A DNA stretch of 64,000 nucleotides from assembly GCF_036320965.1 (NCBI RefSeq), contig NC_092258.1, positions 397,501-461,500 on the forward strand, in the 5' to 3' direction. The notes beneath the pieces are model-generated. The model saw only the letters and a list, made by a program, of their open reading frames with translations. It had not been told where the DNA came from and searched no databases. Source of the stretch: Panulirus ornatus (lineage: Eukaryota > Arthropoda > Malacostraca > Decapoda > Palinuridae). Numbering within the stretch: the stretch's first letter is position 1; each line of letters opens with the position of its first letter. The position numbers were made by a program, and so were the translations under genes. This document shows, one piece after another, positions 21,485 through 36,403 of the stretch.

Positions 21485-21850
21485 AGCGAAGTGTCGTCAG
21501 CGGATGAAGGGGTATCTAGATGCATGACTGGGTTGCCAGTGGATAGAAGGGTTACCAGAGGATGGGAAAACTGTTCGTGGATGGAAGGATTCCCAGTGGA
21601 TAGAATACTTTCCAGTGAATAATGGGTTGTCAAGGATGGAGGTGTTGCCAGAGGACGGAAGTGTTGCCAGATGACGGAAGTGTTGCCAGATGACGGAAAT
21701 GTTGCCAGAGGGTAGGAAGGCTGCTGTAATATGGAGTTGCCAGATCATGGAGGGGACATCAGAGGATGAAGCGGCTGCCACTGGATGGCAAGATTGTTAG
21801 AGGATAGAAAGGTAGATGTGATGATGTCCAAGTGGTAGAAGATTAGAAGT
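21485..21850. repeat. Degenerate minisatellite, 19-bp unit
   Basis: Multiple copies of GTTGCCAGAGGACGGAAGT-like sequence, best preserved at 21640-21710. Confidence 0.7.
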
Positions 21851-22059
21851 AAGGCGAGATGATGGTAGTGGAGGGATAGTCAGAAGATAGAAGGGATAGG
21901 CAGACGCTAGACGGGGAAAACATAGATTAGTACCACTAATGATCCGTGAGGATACGTTGACCAGGAGGATATTCATCAAACTAATTAACATTTTCGTCAG
22001 TTTTATTAACCAACTTCTCACACATTACCATGCATTCTCTCATTTGTAGACCTAGCCAC

Positions 22060-22350
22060 ACATATGCCTCCTACACATCACTATCTTCCTACATACATGT
22101 CTGCCTCCCACACATTTGGCAGCCTCCCACACATCACTGCCTCACCACGCACTTAGCTGCCTCCCACACATCACTGTCTCCCCACACACTTAGCTACCTC
22201 CCACACATCACTGTCTCCCTACACACTTAGCTACCTTCCACACATCACTGTCTCCCCACATACTTGGCTACTTCCCACACATCGCTGTCTCTCCACACAC
22301 TTGGCTACCTCCCACACATCATTGTCTCCCCACACACTTGGCTACCTCTC
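22060..22350. repeat. Minisatellite, about 37-bp unit
   Basis: About eight copies of CTCCCACACATCACTGTCTC plus CCCACACACTTAGCTAC. Confidence 0.8.
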
Positions 22351-22664
22351 CTTATTCATTGTTGTTTTCCCTCACCTTGGCTGACTCTAACTCATTGCTG
22401 TCACTCCATACACTTGGCTGCTTCCTGATCATCACTGTCTTCCTCACACTTATCTACCTACCGCTCTTCACTGTCTACTCTTACACCTAGCTCCCTCCCT
22501 TCATATATGGTTGCCTCTCTTCACAATTAGCCGCTTATTGGCTGCTATGAATGTAAATAAGAACACTAATCAGATTATTTTTTCTGGCACTGTAAAACAC
22601 CATTGGATTATATGATTTCACTGTTGTCGTGAAACTAATGGTGTACATTGTAAGCCAAAATATC

Positions 22665-22670
<6 letters not shown>

Positions 22671-22763
<93 letters not shown>
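22671..22763. repeat. (GA)n microsatellite
   Basis: About 46 GA units with one AAA interruption near 22743. Confidence 0.95.
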
Positions 22764-23002
22764 TCGCTGAGGCAGGGAAGATAACAACCAATGCATGCCG
22801 GTGTGATGCAGGGGTAGCGGGGTCTGGAGACATGGAGGACAGAATATTGGCTGTTGGTGGCTGGCCAGCTTGGTTCCTTGGCGCCGATCGAGGCTGGACT
22901 TTTGTTGCCATAGCGACCCTGGCACCAACAAAAGCCACATACATGGCGAGAGAAAAACCTGTGAACTTTTCTTTTTATATCGTAAAAGAAATCAAGCATA
23001 TT

Positions 23003-23166
23003 TATCAGACATGAGCAGTCTCATTTTTAACCATGCTGAGGATTATCAGACATGAGCAGTCTCATTTTTAACCATGCTGAGGATTATCAGACATGAGCAG
23101 TCTCATTGTTAACCATGCTGAGGATTATCAGACATGAGCAGTCTCATTGTTAACCATGCTGAGGAT
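23003..23166. repeat. Four tandem 41-bp repeats
   Basis: Units start at 23003, 23044, 23085 and 23126 (TATCAGACATGAGCAGTCTC ...). Copies 1-2 have ATTTTTAACC and copies 3-4 ATTGTTAACC, so the array doubled after a point change. Confidence 0.95.
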
Positions 23167-23189
23167 TATTCATTAAGTGGAGCTCCTCT

Positions 23190-23608
<419 letters not shown>

Positions 23609-23639
23609 AAGTTCAATGTTTTATTCTTGATATAAATCG

Positions 23640-26600
23640 AGTATTGTGCACGTAATTTCGCGCCAGTAATAAACTTCGAAGTGTTGCCAAGAACTTTTTG
23701 TTTTTAAAGGCTCGACATGGCACGGGTAAAGCCATTTTCAACTCATGGCCATCTCGGATGAAAGTTGTAATAATGTGGATGAGAAATTCTAATATAGCAG
23801 CGATTCACTTGAGCTCACCAGGTGTTTGTACACCTGAATTTGGAGGTGGCAAAGTTGTAAGAGGAAAGGAGGAGGTTGATCCTCGTCAAGCTCGTTTCCA
23901 CACAGAAATCATAGGAGGCAGCAGCCAGACGCGTGCCGCAGGTCCAGATCATAGGGAATGGTACACACATAGACAGGTCACGAAAGCAGTAGCCTAAATG
24001 ATACATATCGAGTAGAGAAAGGGAAGCAACAACATGGCACAGAGAGGAATGACTGAAGAGAATATATGTGATGGCAGAAGAATTGATAAGGCAGAAGGCT
24101 TTTGATTCCACTCTGACTAACTGAAGTGGTGAAAGAGGGGCCACCCCAAATATAAAATAGCTGCAAACAAGAAAAGTAAGTGTGCGCCTATACATCACCC
24201 TCAGCTTTTGGGAAGCAGATTTTATTGTGTTGATTGAGTGGACTGTCTAAGATAGAGTGGAGTTCTGGGTATTCCCATGCTCATATTATTGTAGGGTTGA
24301 ATATTGATCCTTGAACGTTACTTATAGGAAACGAGTGAAATGCAGAGAGATCTGTAGATAGATATTACGTATTTACGTTCTTGAATCTAACAAAGTCACT
24401 GCTTCTTCATTCTCCAATACTACACTGGTTTGAATTAAGGGAGGGAACATGTTCAGTCCGAGCGAGAACAAGAACGTGTCAGAGCGAGGAGGGGAGGGAA
24501 AGTGTGCATTGTATGTAGAATGAAATTATCGGCGTAAGAGTGCAGAGGATTGGAGGATGAAGACTCTTAAAGAACCCTGAGTGTTACTGGAGTACAATCT
24601 GAAGATCATTACCTTCTACCCTCTTGTAAACCTGGAAATAACATGAAAGTTTTACCCTCTGCGAGTATAGCTGAAAGGGGAGACATCATTCACCATTTTC
24701 ATTGCTTCCCTAACGTTGATTTAGCTAAACAAGTGGGAAAACAATGCTTCAGTAGTAAGAACAGTAGGCTCTTCGCAGAAACGTACGGTCACTGTCAACA
24801 TAAATGCCAACACAGAAGTTTATAGTCATACCTCGAGCTGGCTGGCGAAAGGCACACGATAAGTCATGTCACCAGTGTGGGAATGAAGAGGAAGGAAAAC
24901 TGTAGCTTTACCACCCACTGTTCGCAGCGCAGCATACCGAAGGATATGTGAATGTGTTATGTCGTCAGAAAAAGTATCAAATTTGAAACAGTTAGCACGG
25001 CCAAAATCTCGTTCCTCTGAACGAAGATAACATTATGCAATAAGTATGCAGGTTCCTTGTGCATTGAAAAATGGCAAAACTTTTCAGTTAAGAAAATAGT
25101 AAATTTACCGTCAAATGTACTGTCTTCAAAGGGCCCGCATGTCTTATGCAAATTCATTTGAGAATTACTAGCCAATTTGATAGTGAAGTTTTTTACATGT
25201 AGGAGTTATGTTTCATTTCAGTTAATGATATAATTCAGCTGGATTGAAAGGAACTAACAGACAACAGTGCCACTTTATCTATCTTTCTTATTTGTACACA
25301 AGTGAAAAGACTACCTACCTACCAGCATGCTTCACAATATTTTGCACAGTCATAAACAAGGCACCAGCGCTCTTTTCACATGGTAAAAGCTTGAAAGCAG
25401 GTGATGTAGTCTGTCTAACGTTATATAAGTGGATACTACATGGAGGAGAATGGAAAGAGGATGAATGTAAATAGGGTCAAGGAAATATAATCTGAACGTG
25501 ACCAGATATGCAATTTTCGTTTGTTTACATTGACGTCAAGGTCAAGTTTAGGAAACTGCTAATAACTGGGCAGTACAATGTGCTGATGGAAGCGGGGAAT
25601 ACATCCGGCCGCCATCTCCAACAGAGTCGCTCGTGTTCAGCCACCCATGTAGACAAGCCAAGGAAGAAAGAAGTTTTAATGAGGCTAATTTCTCTGCAGT
25701 TGCGCTCTCACATGGAAGCGGAGCCCCCTCCGGAACTGGTAGTCAATGTCGAAGTTCATTTGCTAGATAGGGTGACCATGAGTCATCGGAGTTCGTAAGA
25801 GGAAAGGATGTTACGGAGCCCCTGTCATCAGTCCTCGAGCCTGCCAGGCGAGGAGTTAATCCCAATAACAACAGACCATCCGCTGCTGGGTCAGAGACTA
25901 CAGATTAGTTCTTTTACGAGTCTCAAAACTTCTTAGAAAATTTTCCTATTTTGTATGAAATATCTATCACAGAAACTTCCTTTGAACTAAATAAAGACGC
26001 ACAAAGTGTAGTTAAGGCTGATGGAGGCGCAGCAAATAGTGTGAGTCAGTACATGGTGCGAATACATCTTTGTTATCGTTTAGGAAATGTGGAACGTAAA
26101 TAGAAAAAGGCGCTTCAAGACAGCGTGGCCTTCCGCCTCTTATGTAGACTATGTTTCAGATGCTGGTCAATATTCAGGCCAGGTAGAGCGCACGGTCTAG
26201 TTGCAGAGAGAGGTCTCTGGGCTGTACCACAGCATTATCTATATCAGCTTCTCAGCACAGTCAGAATTCCCTCGTGCGTTCATTAAGACTAATTTTCTTT
26301 CATGTACGCTAATTTCGTGTACTGTCTCAGTGCCAATTTTGTAACTATTCGAATCATCATACATCTGACCAACGAAAGTACGGACAGTGTCTAAAACTGA
26401 TCACTGTTACGTCATCAGTGTATTGCACTGTTGGTGTTGTGTACGGGATGTCGAGGATCAGTCGTCCTGCATATCCAGAAGACAGACTGTGGCAAATAGC
26501 ATGATGTCTGGATTTCCCTTTACCCATCGCCAAAGAGATTTCGATAATTTGATTCATTTACCATTCGCATGATGCAATTATATACAAAATTCATAGAGAC

Positions 26601-29200
26601 CAGATGATGTACTTTTTTAGTAAAATATATATACACTTCAGTTATTTAAGTCAGTTACAACATATTATTACTGGGTAGGCTAAAGTTCTAGATATCTTTA
26701 AAAGAAAAGAAATGTTTGCCTTTTGAGCTTACGGCATCTAATACCTATTGAAGATATGTCACCTTTTGTCTCAATTTTTTTCAATACGGAGGTTGTCTCT
26801 TTTTACTCCCCATACTGTGGATATAGCTTGCAGTTAAACACCTGATGAACTGTGCTCATGTTTAGTCAATCTCAATATCAGAAATCAAAATTCAAATCAA
26901 TTGACCTCGTTAAACCTTAGAAATATATATAGCAAACTTTTGAAGACAGTGAAACCGCCTAAGTGGATATATAAAGTTACATTTTCTGTAATGGGAACTC
27001 AGTCTCATCACAATGTATATATTTCATTTTACAATATGTTCTAATTGAGGTTTATTCGCTGATTATGGTTCATGTATATCCCTGTAGTATCTCCTCTTTA
27101 GTGACGCTTAGACTTTTTGTATTAGAATTGTCAATATTGAACAACTATTCATCACACAATAGGAGCGACTGGAAAAGGTACAGAAAACGATGATCAAAAT
27201 AATCGTTGGTCCGTCTTATGCCATCCATTAGGAGGTTCTCGACACATTATTCTACTAAGCTCCTTCTATCATCACTTGGTTTCTTCTGAAAGTTTGAAAA
27301 GCTACTGCACCACTCTTGCCACTGTCATCGCATGTCTTCAGAGATCCGCACTCCTCCAGTTGTAGTTCTCTACCACAACCGCACTGAGCCCATCCGAGTT
27401 TATACAAGAACAGCTCCATTCCGATAAATGTGAAACTGGTATTTATGTAATGACTGTCATTGATATCCTGCTACAGCACCAGAGTCTTCACTGTGTGTAT
27501 TTTTCCCATATATTTTCAACCTGTGGTTACATTCTAGTCGATAAACTGTCAATCATTATAAATCAATATTATCAACAACAAAATATCCGTGCCTTCATTA
27601 TGTAATTATTGGGAACTGCATTCCAGAAGCAGTTTGCTCTCAAAAACATATATACAAAAGTTACTGAGACGAAGACCCAGATGTCACCCTGGTGACACCA
27701 TTTTTATTTGGTAGAAAAGTCCTGTCTCAGTTCCTCGTGGGGTATTCATGGCCCAGACTGGCTGGAGGTGTTCCATGTACTGTGACAGTTCAGGTACAGG
27801 AGGCAGCCTCTGAGCACAATCATTTTACAAGCTAACGCAGCCGTAGACGGTAGCGTCTAGTTAGCTTCTCAAAGTGTTGCGTGTCAGTGATACATTGTGT
27901 GAGACAAGTTTGTTTATCTATTTAGTTCCATATGTTTTATGATGGAAGAAAGAGAATATCTTGGACCAAAAGAACTAATATGAATCATTACTGTCACCAA
28001 AACGCTGTACTCAGATTACATAAAAGAGGTACAAATGATCTTTTATAGCAAACATAACTCCTTCAGCGTTAACTATTGCCATGGGATGTTTAAAAGGCGG
28101 AACTTCACTTACAGCAACTTACCACATAAAGCCTCTACACTCATTATTAGAAAATTCTCTGAAAAATTCCCGTTCCAGAAAAAGATACATACATTAAGCC
28201 CCACACCTGACAAACGTCTAGCATTCATAAACTTCATATCCTGGATGTCTCTGATAAGTTCACGCCACAACCTGACCTACAAACAGCAAAGGAAGGAAAT
28301 CAATACAGAGGTCGTTCGTTTAAAGCCTGGCACTACTCCAGCCATCTTTCGCTTATCCACTGTTTCCATAGTCTTAACAATTAAATTCAATGGTTAGAAC
28401 CCATGCTAAGATTACGTGCTTAATCAGTGATATTTTGGAAAATAAGAACCGCACTCGAATAACTGAGATAATCGATGAAAATAATGCGTTAATGATAAAT
28501 GTGGTAAAGACAGTTAAAAAAAAAGTGAGTGTAATTCTCTCACAGACTAAATCGAAGGGTTACTTTCTGCGTCCACTTTCAGCACACCCACCATCACTAC
28601 ACCCTGATTTTTGCCTGGCTTGTTTCTTGTGCCAGTAAACGAGACGCTTCGTGCTACTACTACTATTGTTTGCTTGATACAAAGCTATCTTTGCTTTGCC
28701 TGGATGACGGAAGAATAGAAAGTCGAGCGTAGGTAGTGTAGTAGGACGAATGCTTGGAGATGTGTGCGTCCGTAGAGTGATGGTCGGACGTGGGCAGTGT
28801 ATTGAGACGAATGTCAGGATGTGTGGGTATCTGTCTGTAGTGATGGGAAATACAAAGAACTTACAATTGTGACAAGCAAAGCACATCCAATTGAAAGGTA
28901 AATATGGGATATGGAACTGTTAGGACTCACACTAACCAGGGCAATGCAGGAGAACGTTTCTTCTAACCTCTACGCACCACCCACTCATATACATACCTCT
29001 GCAAACACACTCACATGCACACACACCGCAGAGCCCCTCAGAGGTAGGGGAACGACCCGTTCCGCCCTCCCCCTCCCTTGCATGCTCTCGTAGTCACCGC
29101 ACAGATCATCGTTGGCGGCTGTTGACATGGTCTTTCTAATCTTGGTGGAAGAAAAACGTGCTGTAACTAAAACGTCAACAGAGAAAAGATCTAGAAAATT
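23640..29200. other. 5.5 kb without recognised gene or repeat
   Basis: AT-rich unique DNA. Frames reach only about 130 codons and show no family motif or strong exon signals. Confidence 0.45.
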
Positions 29201-29204
29201 AAGA

Positions 29205-29440
29205 GCAAATACGTGCGTTCTAGGAACGAGAAGAGCATACACAGGTGTTATAGGAACCAGAAGAGCACACAAAGGTGTTGTGGGAACAAGAAGAGCACAC
29301 ACAGGTGTTCTGGGAACCAGAAAAAGACACACGTGTTCTGAGGGCCAGAAGAGAACAGATGTGTTCTGGGGACCAAAGAAGCACACACAGGTGTTCTAGG
29401 AACCAGAAGCGAACGCAGGTGTTCTGGGGACCAGAGGAAG
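29205..29440. repeat. Minisatellite, 30-bp unit
   Basis: About eight copies of CCAGAAGAGCACACACAGGT plus GTTCTGGGAA. As the unit is ten codons long, both strands stay open (GTRRAHTGVL and similar). Confidence 0.85.
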
Positions 29441-29449
29441 AACGATGAA

Positions 29450-32400
29450 AGTCTTATTTCCTTTTTCCAGTTCCATAATCTGGAGGAAAAGAGAGGTTGC
29501 TTAGAGATAGTTTGCGTCCCTCCGACCATTTTCTTCATTTAGCACCGATCATGGAAAAACTGTTAAGTGAACTAGGATTACTTCAAGTTTCTGTTTCTCA
29601 TGAGAAGCTGTAAGCTATTTGTTTGATCAATTATTCCCAGGAATGAAGAGCAGTTTTGATATCAAGTTCAGGAAGAATAGTGGAGGAGTGGGACGTGCAT
29701 AAAGTCGAGACTAGTACACAGAAGTATTGTGTATGTACAGTCAATGGTGGCATGATTAGCAATGGTTTAGCTCCACGGATTGTCGTGTTATGGGGGATTA
29801 AGTCAGGAGATCTGGATTCAGCGTACTTTCATCGTTCAGGTTCATCCATTAAAGCCTGGTTGATGAGGATGAGAGTGTGAAATGATCTCAACTTTGTGCC
29901 ACGATGGATGTCACAGGTGTGGAACTGAGAGGCGAAGATGGATCCCTGGAAGCGTGCAACCGGCGACGTTCACTAAATTTTGCGAACCGTGGGTGACTGT
30001 CGAAAGCTTTGGCAAAATTGACAATGGTTAGAGCCACATAGGTTGTCCGTTACTTGATTTTGTGACATCCATATTACCGATCTGTTGAAAACCTGTGAAA
30101 TGTCTAATATCAGTTAAATACAAAACTCTCGAAGAGTAAACTGGAGAGACGTATGAAGTCTTACAGTGTACGGGGCATTCTAACAGGTGGAAGAATGCAT
30201 TCATGATGAAACGTAGCGGGTTAGCTGCCTCATGGAAGAACTTGCACATGGGCGGGTAGCTGTTTCAAGGAAGAACTTGTACAGTTTCACGGGTCAGTGG
30301 TTTAATAGATGTACCGGAGAGCTTTTCGTTGAGGCCGTATAACCGCCTAGAGACATTAAATTCTTGTACTGACTCAGTTTTAGGACTGGAAGACAGGTTG
30401 GGTGCCTGTTGATGTCAAGATGGGCAGACTGGTAAATAGTGTAAAAGTGTCTGTAATTACTCGTAGTGCATTTACGGGGATAGAGTTTTGCACTAATGTT
30501 TCCGTTTCGACCTTGTGCTTACACCACGTCGTAACATATAACGCCAGGTGCACAATAATTTTAAATTACCCGTTTGAACTGTACGGTAATGGACTTTTAT
30601 AATCCTGGGATCTCATCTCTTGAATTTTTTCTGTCATCATGAAGCATTTTAAACTTCTGATAATAATAGTTATAATGAAGGTATACGTTATCTACGTCAG
30701 CAACATGTGTATATGAAAAAAATTTTGTTGGTGAACATGTAAAGCAAACAACATTTCATAGATTTGTTGCGATATCTTTTCGTTTATAAGTGAAATGGTT
30801 TCGGAAACCAATTTCGATTTTTTCTCTCCGAACAAGTGACTTGCCTACGTTAAACACAGGGTAGAGACCCGCCGTATGATAAGTGGTGCCAGCAGTAATA
30901 TCCCCAGATAATTTACGAAAATGATAAAAAGTACACTGCCGCTGCTAAACGTATCATTTCTGGTTTGCTAAGAATGATATGGAAAAGCTATATATCGTAA
31001 GAGAAACAGAGAAGAGCTTGATTAAACCCTGGTTTCCCAGGGAATCATATAAACCGTCTGAACCTTCATCCAGACAAACATCTTTGAAATACATTATTTA
31101 TCATTAGGTTCATAATGGCTGCAAGTTTGGGGATTAGATATGCAGCAGGCGTGATCGTACACATTCATGCGTTGTTGAAGGTGGGAGGGAGGGAGGAGGA
31201 GATGTAAGGGACGGAGGAAGAGGTATGAGGGAGAAAGGAGTGATAAATGGAAATGTGAGAGAAGAGGCTGGATAAAGAGGAAAAAGAGGAGGTGTGATGA
31301 AGGGAGAATGAGGTGTGAGGCAAATTGAAAGGTATGGTTGAGGAGAGGTGATGGTAGAAGGTTTAGTATGTTGGAGAGCTTTTGATTAGCGGTAATACCG
31401 ATACCTTCCTGGTCACCTATCGTCTACCTACCAAGAGAGAGAATGAGAAAGAACGAAAGAGGGAAATAAAGATGAAGAATACAAAGAATATTGTGAAGGA
31501 AGAACTACAATAGAAAATATGTACTTTTCATGATATGTGTCACTGATATCTTATCTAATTGTTATCTTGAACAGCTGGAAATAGTATACGCTTGTTACAA
31601 TACTAATCAGGTGCGGCTCCTGGGAAAATCATCAGTATTCTGGCCACAGTACTCATAATGATAATTATGAATGTAAATGAATGTTCTTAACTTGTTTTCT
31701 ACTCTGTACTCAAATAATTTCTTAATATTTTGTAGATAATTTTAGAATTTTTTTTATTCTATTTCGCTTAACTGACTCAACTATATCCTAGATATAGTTT
31801 CAAAACATAATATCATGTCTTGTTACCATGGCCAGCCTGGGTTGCCTAGCACACTATGTGTCCGCTTCGGGTATCAAGAACCTGGCTGGACCCCGTTCCC
31901 TACGAGGAGTAAAGTCACCTGGGGTCAGTTCAAGGCTGCAGGTCAGCTCGAGCACCGTAGTGTCGTATACTTGTTGTAGTGTCCTAAAGAGGTGATCACC
32001 TGTCGCTGTAGACTGTATCATAATTTACCCGTGGTTGACATCATTAATACTGCAAAACTACATTACGATTTTTCCTAATCATCTATTGGGTTGTTTATTC
32101 ATGTCTGTTCACACGGCATCCAAAGCCTTTGAGACTTATCATCGAAAGACTATGCTGGGCCACATCAGGTGGTGAAGAATCCCTGATCTGGGAAAGATAT
32201 TCTCTTTACAAATGCATAAAAAGAGCGTTAATCGCCGCCACGCCTTCAGGTGCTCTTTATCCATGTTTTAAACTTCATCCACTCTTCAGAAGCTTTGGCT
32301 GACACTGAAGTATCAAAGGTGCTAAATGACTTGAAATATAAATGGTTGTGTCGCACGCCAAGATGTCTGATCATGAATGAGATCCCTTAATTTCTTTTAT

Positions 32401-34600
32401 TTCAAACAATGATTTTTAGCTGAAAGTGGCAACAGTAGTCATGAGTTCCCCACCCTCGAAAAATATGACATTTTGACTGGGTCCTGGTGACCATGATTCA
32501 TCCAAAAAACTTCCATAATGCTGATCTGATTTACCTTGACTCATGATCCTATTTAGGAACTGATAGGTTGATATCTGAAAGTTCTACTGATGAAATAATA
32601 TGTATAAATTGATGATGACTTTCAAAGCTATTAACTGGATTCTGTTACATCTAATCACATTGATAGTTCGTCTCCTGCTTCGTGGACCACGCCGTGGTTC
32701 TGGATATAATGGCCAAACATTACTGATAAAAAAAAAGAACGACATTGAAAATAGCTGTTATTATTCACGCAAGAGCAGGAACACCACATCATGTTCTGTG
32801 CCGAAACAGATGAAATAGGGCAAGTCCTGGGGTTTCTTCCCAATTCCTTGTCCATAAGATTTTATATTACTATAATTAATGTCGAAGACTTCCAAATCAT
32901 TCTTGAGTTCAGGCTATTTTCTTAGGTTCACTCAGAAAGGAAACCCGATTCAACCTACATTGCGAGAGCATAGTGCACAACCACATACAAAGGGGCAACG
33001 TAGACCACTTCAACTCATACTCTGTCTGAATCAATATGAATATCAACTATAAGTCATTATATGTTAGCTTTTGCGAATCAGACAGATAACTTACACCATT
33101 TTCCCGTAGTTACAATCCTCTTAACACCACAAGACAGAAGGCGACCATACTTCTTTCACTCTTGAACAACACAGAACACAGGGTGTCCTCCATTACCACC
33201 TACCTGACCATCAGCACCCACAAGCCTGCCACTCCTCAACACCACTAGACGGAGAACCTGTCCTCAACAATTGTCACCATCGATACTAACTCTTTCTAAG
33301 AGTTCTAACGTCATCTCCAACGCTTATATCAAGCAGTCTATTCCCTCTAAATCTTTTACATAAAATATCACACTTTCATTTTCAACTTTCTCCTGCAATT
33401 CTCTGTCCCAGCTCGTTTCTTTACGTTACTCGGTGTCCCCTCCACTCTCTTCCACCAGTCTACGACACTACTACACCATTAGTCATCAGGCTATTACACT
33501 GTTATATGTACCCGATCGATCAATCCCTTCCGTCATATAAGGCAGGCAACGGCCTCCTAGGAGAATTTTTGTCCTCTATTGTAAAATAAAGGAAGAACAA
33601 TTCTTCCACGCTCGACGTCCACGTATATCTGCCAACCTGGCTATCTAAAGGCACCTTGCCCAGTTGTTTATCCAGAGTGAGGAAATATCCAGCTCACTCT
33701 AAGCGAATCTTAAGCTCTTGTATGATTAGTTAACTAATAACTATCATGGCCTACTAGTTCTGTAATATCTATTGTAATACCTCAGTCGTATAATTTCGGC
33801 TAATGGCTGCCTAAATCCAATAAACCGTTATCTATTCATTCATCTATCAATCTATGAAAGGGACACTTTTCAACAGAGAAATCCAGGCGTCTGACGCTTA
33901 GGTTAGGCCTAAACACCATCGATCGCCTCCAAAGGATCAACTTAGAGAATCCGCGTCTGCTGTCTGTGACCCAGGAACCTGTACTGGCATAATGACTCTT
34001 TAACAGGTTTCCGGGGGAAATGTACTCAGTCACTGGTGGCCAGGCGTCCGGACAGGGAAGTTATTGCTCACTGGCATCCCCTAGTTAGTAGGTCTTTACA
34101 CTGGTTAAACCTTTCTGGTGCAATTTTCATAAATCAGTAACGCTTCGAGTGTTGTATACGTGTAGTAAGAGGTAGGAGATACCGGTTTGGCTACAACTGG
34201 CGAGAGTTGTCCAGTTTTCACAAAGAGTATCAAGCCCCTCTGGGAAGCAACATTAGTTTGCAATGTTGTGGCACGTGATCATGACCAGACTAATCCAAAA
34301 TTCTGTCTATTGAATGAGCGTTTATATGCTGCAGCTGAAAGAATTTTACAACTTGAAATGTTTTGGCTAATGGAAGGCAGGTACGTACGTGATCAGGCAG
34401 GTATACATTGTCAGCAAAAAAAGAAAAGATGCCCACCCCCATATATTTTCATAGGCGATACACGTTAACATTAAGGTCTATTGTGGATACAAGCTTATGG
34501 CGCTCTCATGCTGAAATCATCGTCCATCTGTTCGCAGAGACTAGTGTTTCTAACGGTATGAGAACTAACAGCAGCAACCCGCCTCATTATGCCTCAGGCT
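29450..34600. other. 5 kb without recognised gene
   Basis: Mostly AT-rich; 31175-31360 is purine-rich (GGGAGGAGG, GAGGTGTGA). Nothing assigned. Confidence 0.45.
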
Positions 34601-34629
34601 GTCTTTAGGGGATGTTGTTCGTTCTTTAC

Positions 34630-34985
34630 TCCTGACTGCCATATTATTCTGGTTTATGGGTGTGATCACTTTAAGTAGGAGAATGTACACTGCCATAAAG
34701 CTAGGAAGGTGAACTGGTTATCAGAGAAAATCATTCAGCTGCTGAAGCGGCCTGGGAACTCCCCAAGCCTTAACCCATTCGAGAACTGCTGGAACTATAT
34801 GAAAGTCAAGCTTACTTCCTGCAACATCTGATCAGTACCTCAACTCATTTAGGAAATCAAAACCCTGTGGACCCAAAATGTGGACCTAAAATTTTTCAGA
34901 AATCTTGCCAGTTCCTTGCCCAGATGTTTGCAGATAGCAATCGAGACTAAAGGAAACATAACAATGTACAATAATGTAAGTATGA
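34630..34985 (+). pseudogene. Tc1/mariner transposase C-terminal relic
   Basis: From about 34705 one frame reads HKARKVNWLSEKIIQLLKRP, then GNSPSLNPFENCWNYMKVKL, an in-frame TGA, SVPQLI, an in-frame TAG, EIKTLWTQNV and FRNLASSLPRCLQIAIETKG. This matches the end of Tc1-type transposases, including the third catalytic acid in NPFEN (family NPIEN). The preceding DNA (34635-34700) is a frame-broken remnant of the D-containing block. The two stops and the missing N-terminal half make it inactive. Inverted terminal repeats were not found. Confidence 0.75.
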
Positions 34986-35399
34986 TGTTTCATTTTTGTG
35001 CATTTTTGTGGTACTGTGAGGGGAAGGAGCGCAAAGTTTCTTGTAGTACACAAGGGCTTTTTTATGTGGTCTCCAATAAAGAACGAGAGGAAGAGTTAAC
35101 TATCCATCCTGCTGAAATAGGTAAGTGTTTTGATTCTTGACCTCCTGGAATGGTCACCGGACTTCACCGGTATTGATGTTGTTCGGGACAAATATCAATA
35201 ATGTTTAAAAATGTGTTACAGGAATGACACTTTGCTGTTGAATCTGCGAGATATATCCTGAAAGATGAAAACACAGCCCAGAATGAAAATTGTTCCAGGA
35301 ACTCTTGACACTGAAGAAGAAATGTAATCCTTACAACAGCCACGATTCGAACCCAGGACCTTTTTCGTGGTATTTGAATCCTGGTTGTTGGAGGGTATA

Positions 35400-36367
35400 T
35401 GTGTTCTATGAAAGCTCGCGAGTATGCAGTATGCAGTCTGTTAGGGATGAGAGGGCCTGGGAACTGAGTCAGTTATTGTTCGCCGATGATACAGCTCTGG
35501 TGGCTGATTGGGGTGAGAAACTGCAGAAGTTGGTAACAACTTGGAAAAGTGTGTGGAAGAAAAAGTTCAGAGTAAATGTGAATAAGAGCAAGGTCATTAG
35601 GTTCAGTAGGTTTGAGGGACAAGTTGATTGGGATGTAAGTTTCAGTAGAGAAAAACTGGAGAAAGTGAAGTGTTTTAGACACCTGGGAGTGGACTTAGCA
35701 GCGAAAGGAACCATGGAAACGGAAGTGTACCACAGGGTGGGGAAGGGGGCCAAGGTTCTGGAGAGCAAAAATTAGTACGTTTGAAGGAATAGTAGTTCCA
35801 ACAATATCACATGGTTGCGAGGCATAAGCTATAGATAGGGTTGTACGGAGGAGGGTGTGTGTGTTGAAAATGAAATATTTGAGGACAATAAGTTGTGTGA
35901 GGTTGTTTGATCGAGTAAGCAATGAAAGGGTGAGAGAGATATGTGGAAGTAAAAGGAGTGTGGTTGAGAAAGTAGAAAAGGGTGTGTTGAAATGATTTGG
36001 ACGTATGGAGAGAATGAGTGAAGAAAGATTGACAAAGAGGATATATGTGTCAGAGGTGGAGGGAACAAAGAGAAGCGGGAGACCAAATTGGAGATGGAAG
36101 GATGGAGTGAAAAAGATTCTGAGCGATCGGGGCCTAAACATGCAGGAGGGTGAGAGGCGTGCAAGGAATAGAGTGAATTGGAGCGATGTGGTATACCGGG
36201 GTCGACGTGCTCTCAATGAACTGAACCAGGGCATGTGAAGCGTCTGGGGTAAACCATGGAAAGGTCTGTGGGGCCTGGATGTGGATAGGGAGCTGTGGTT
36301 TCGGTGCATTACACATGACAGCTAGAGACTGACCGTGAACGAAAGTGGCCTTTTTTGTTTTTCTGGC

Positions 36368-36403
<36 letters not shown>

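Noticed and set aside
25508..25798. 96-codon plus-strand frame
   Set aside because: Not repetitive, but no recognisable motif or exon signal; left unannotated.
34187..34468. 93-codon plus-strand frame before the Tc1/mariner relic
   Set aside because: No similarity to transposase N-terminal domains that I can see, and no splice or start support.
35343..35362. tRNA T-arm-like box (GATTCGAACCCAGGACC) on the minus strand
   Set aside because: No anticodon or D arm at the proper distance; no 72-base cloverleaf can be made.
35695..36309. 204-codon minus-strand frame
   Set aside because: Antisense shadow of the LINE reverse transcriptase C-terminal region.
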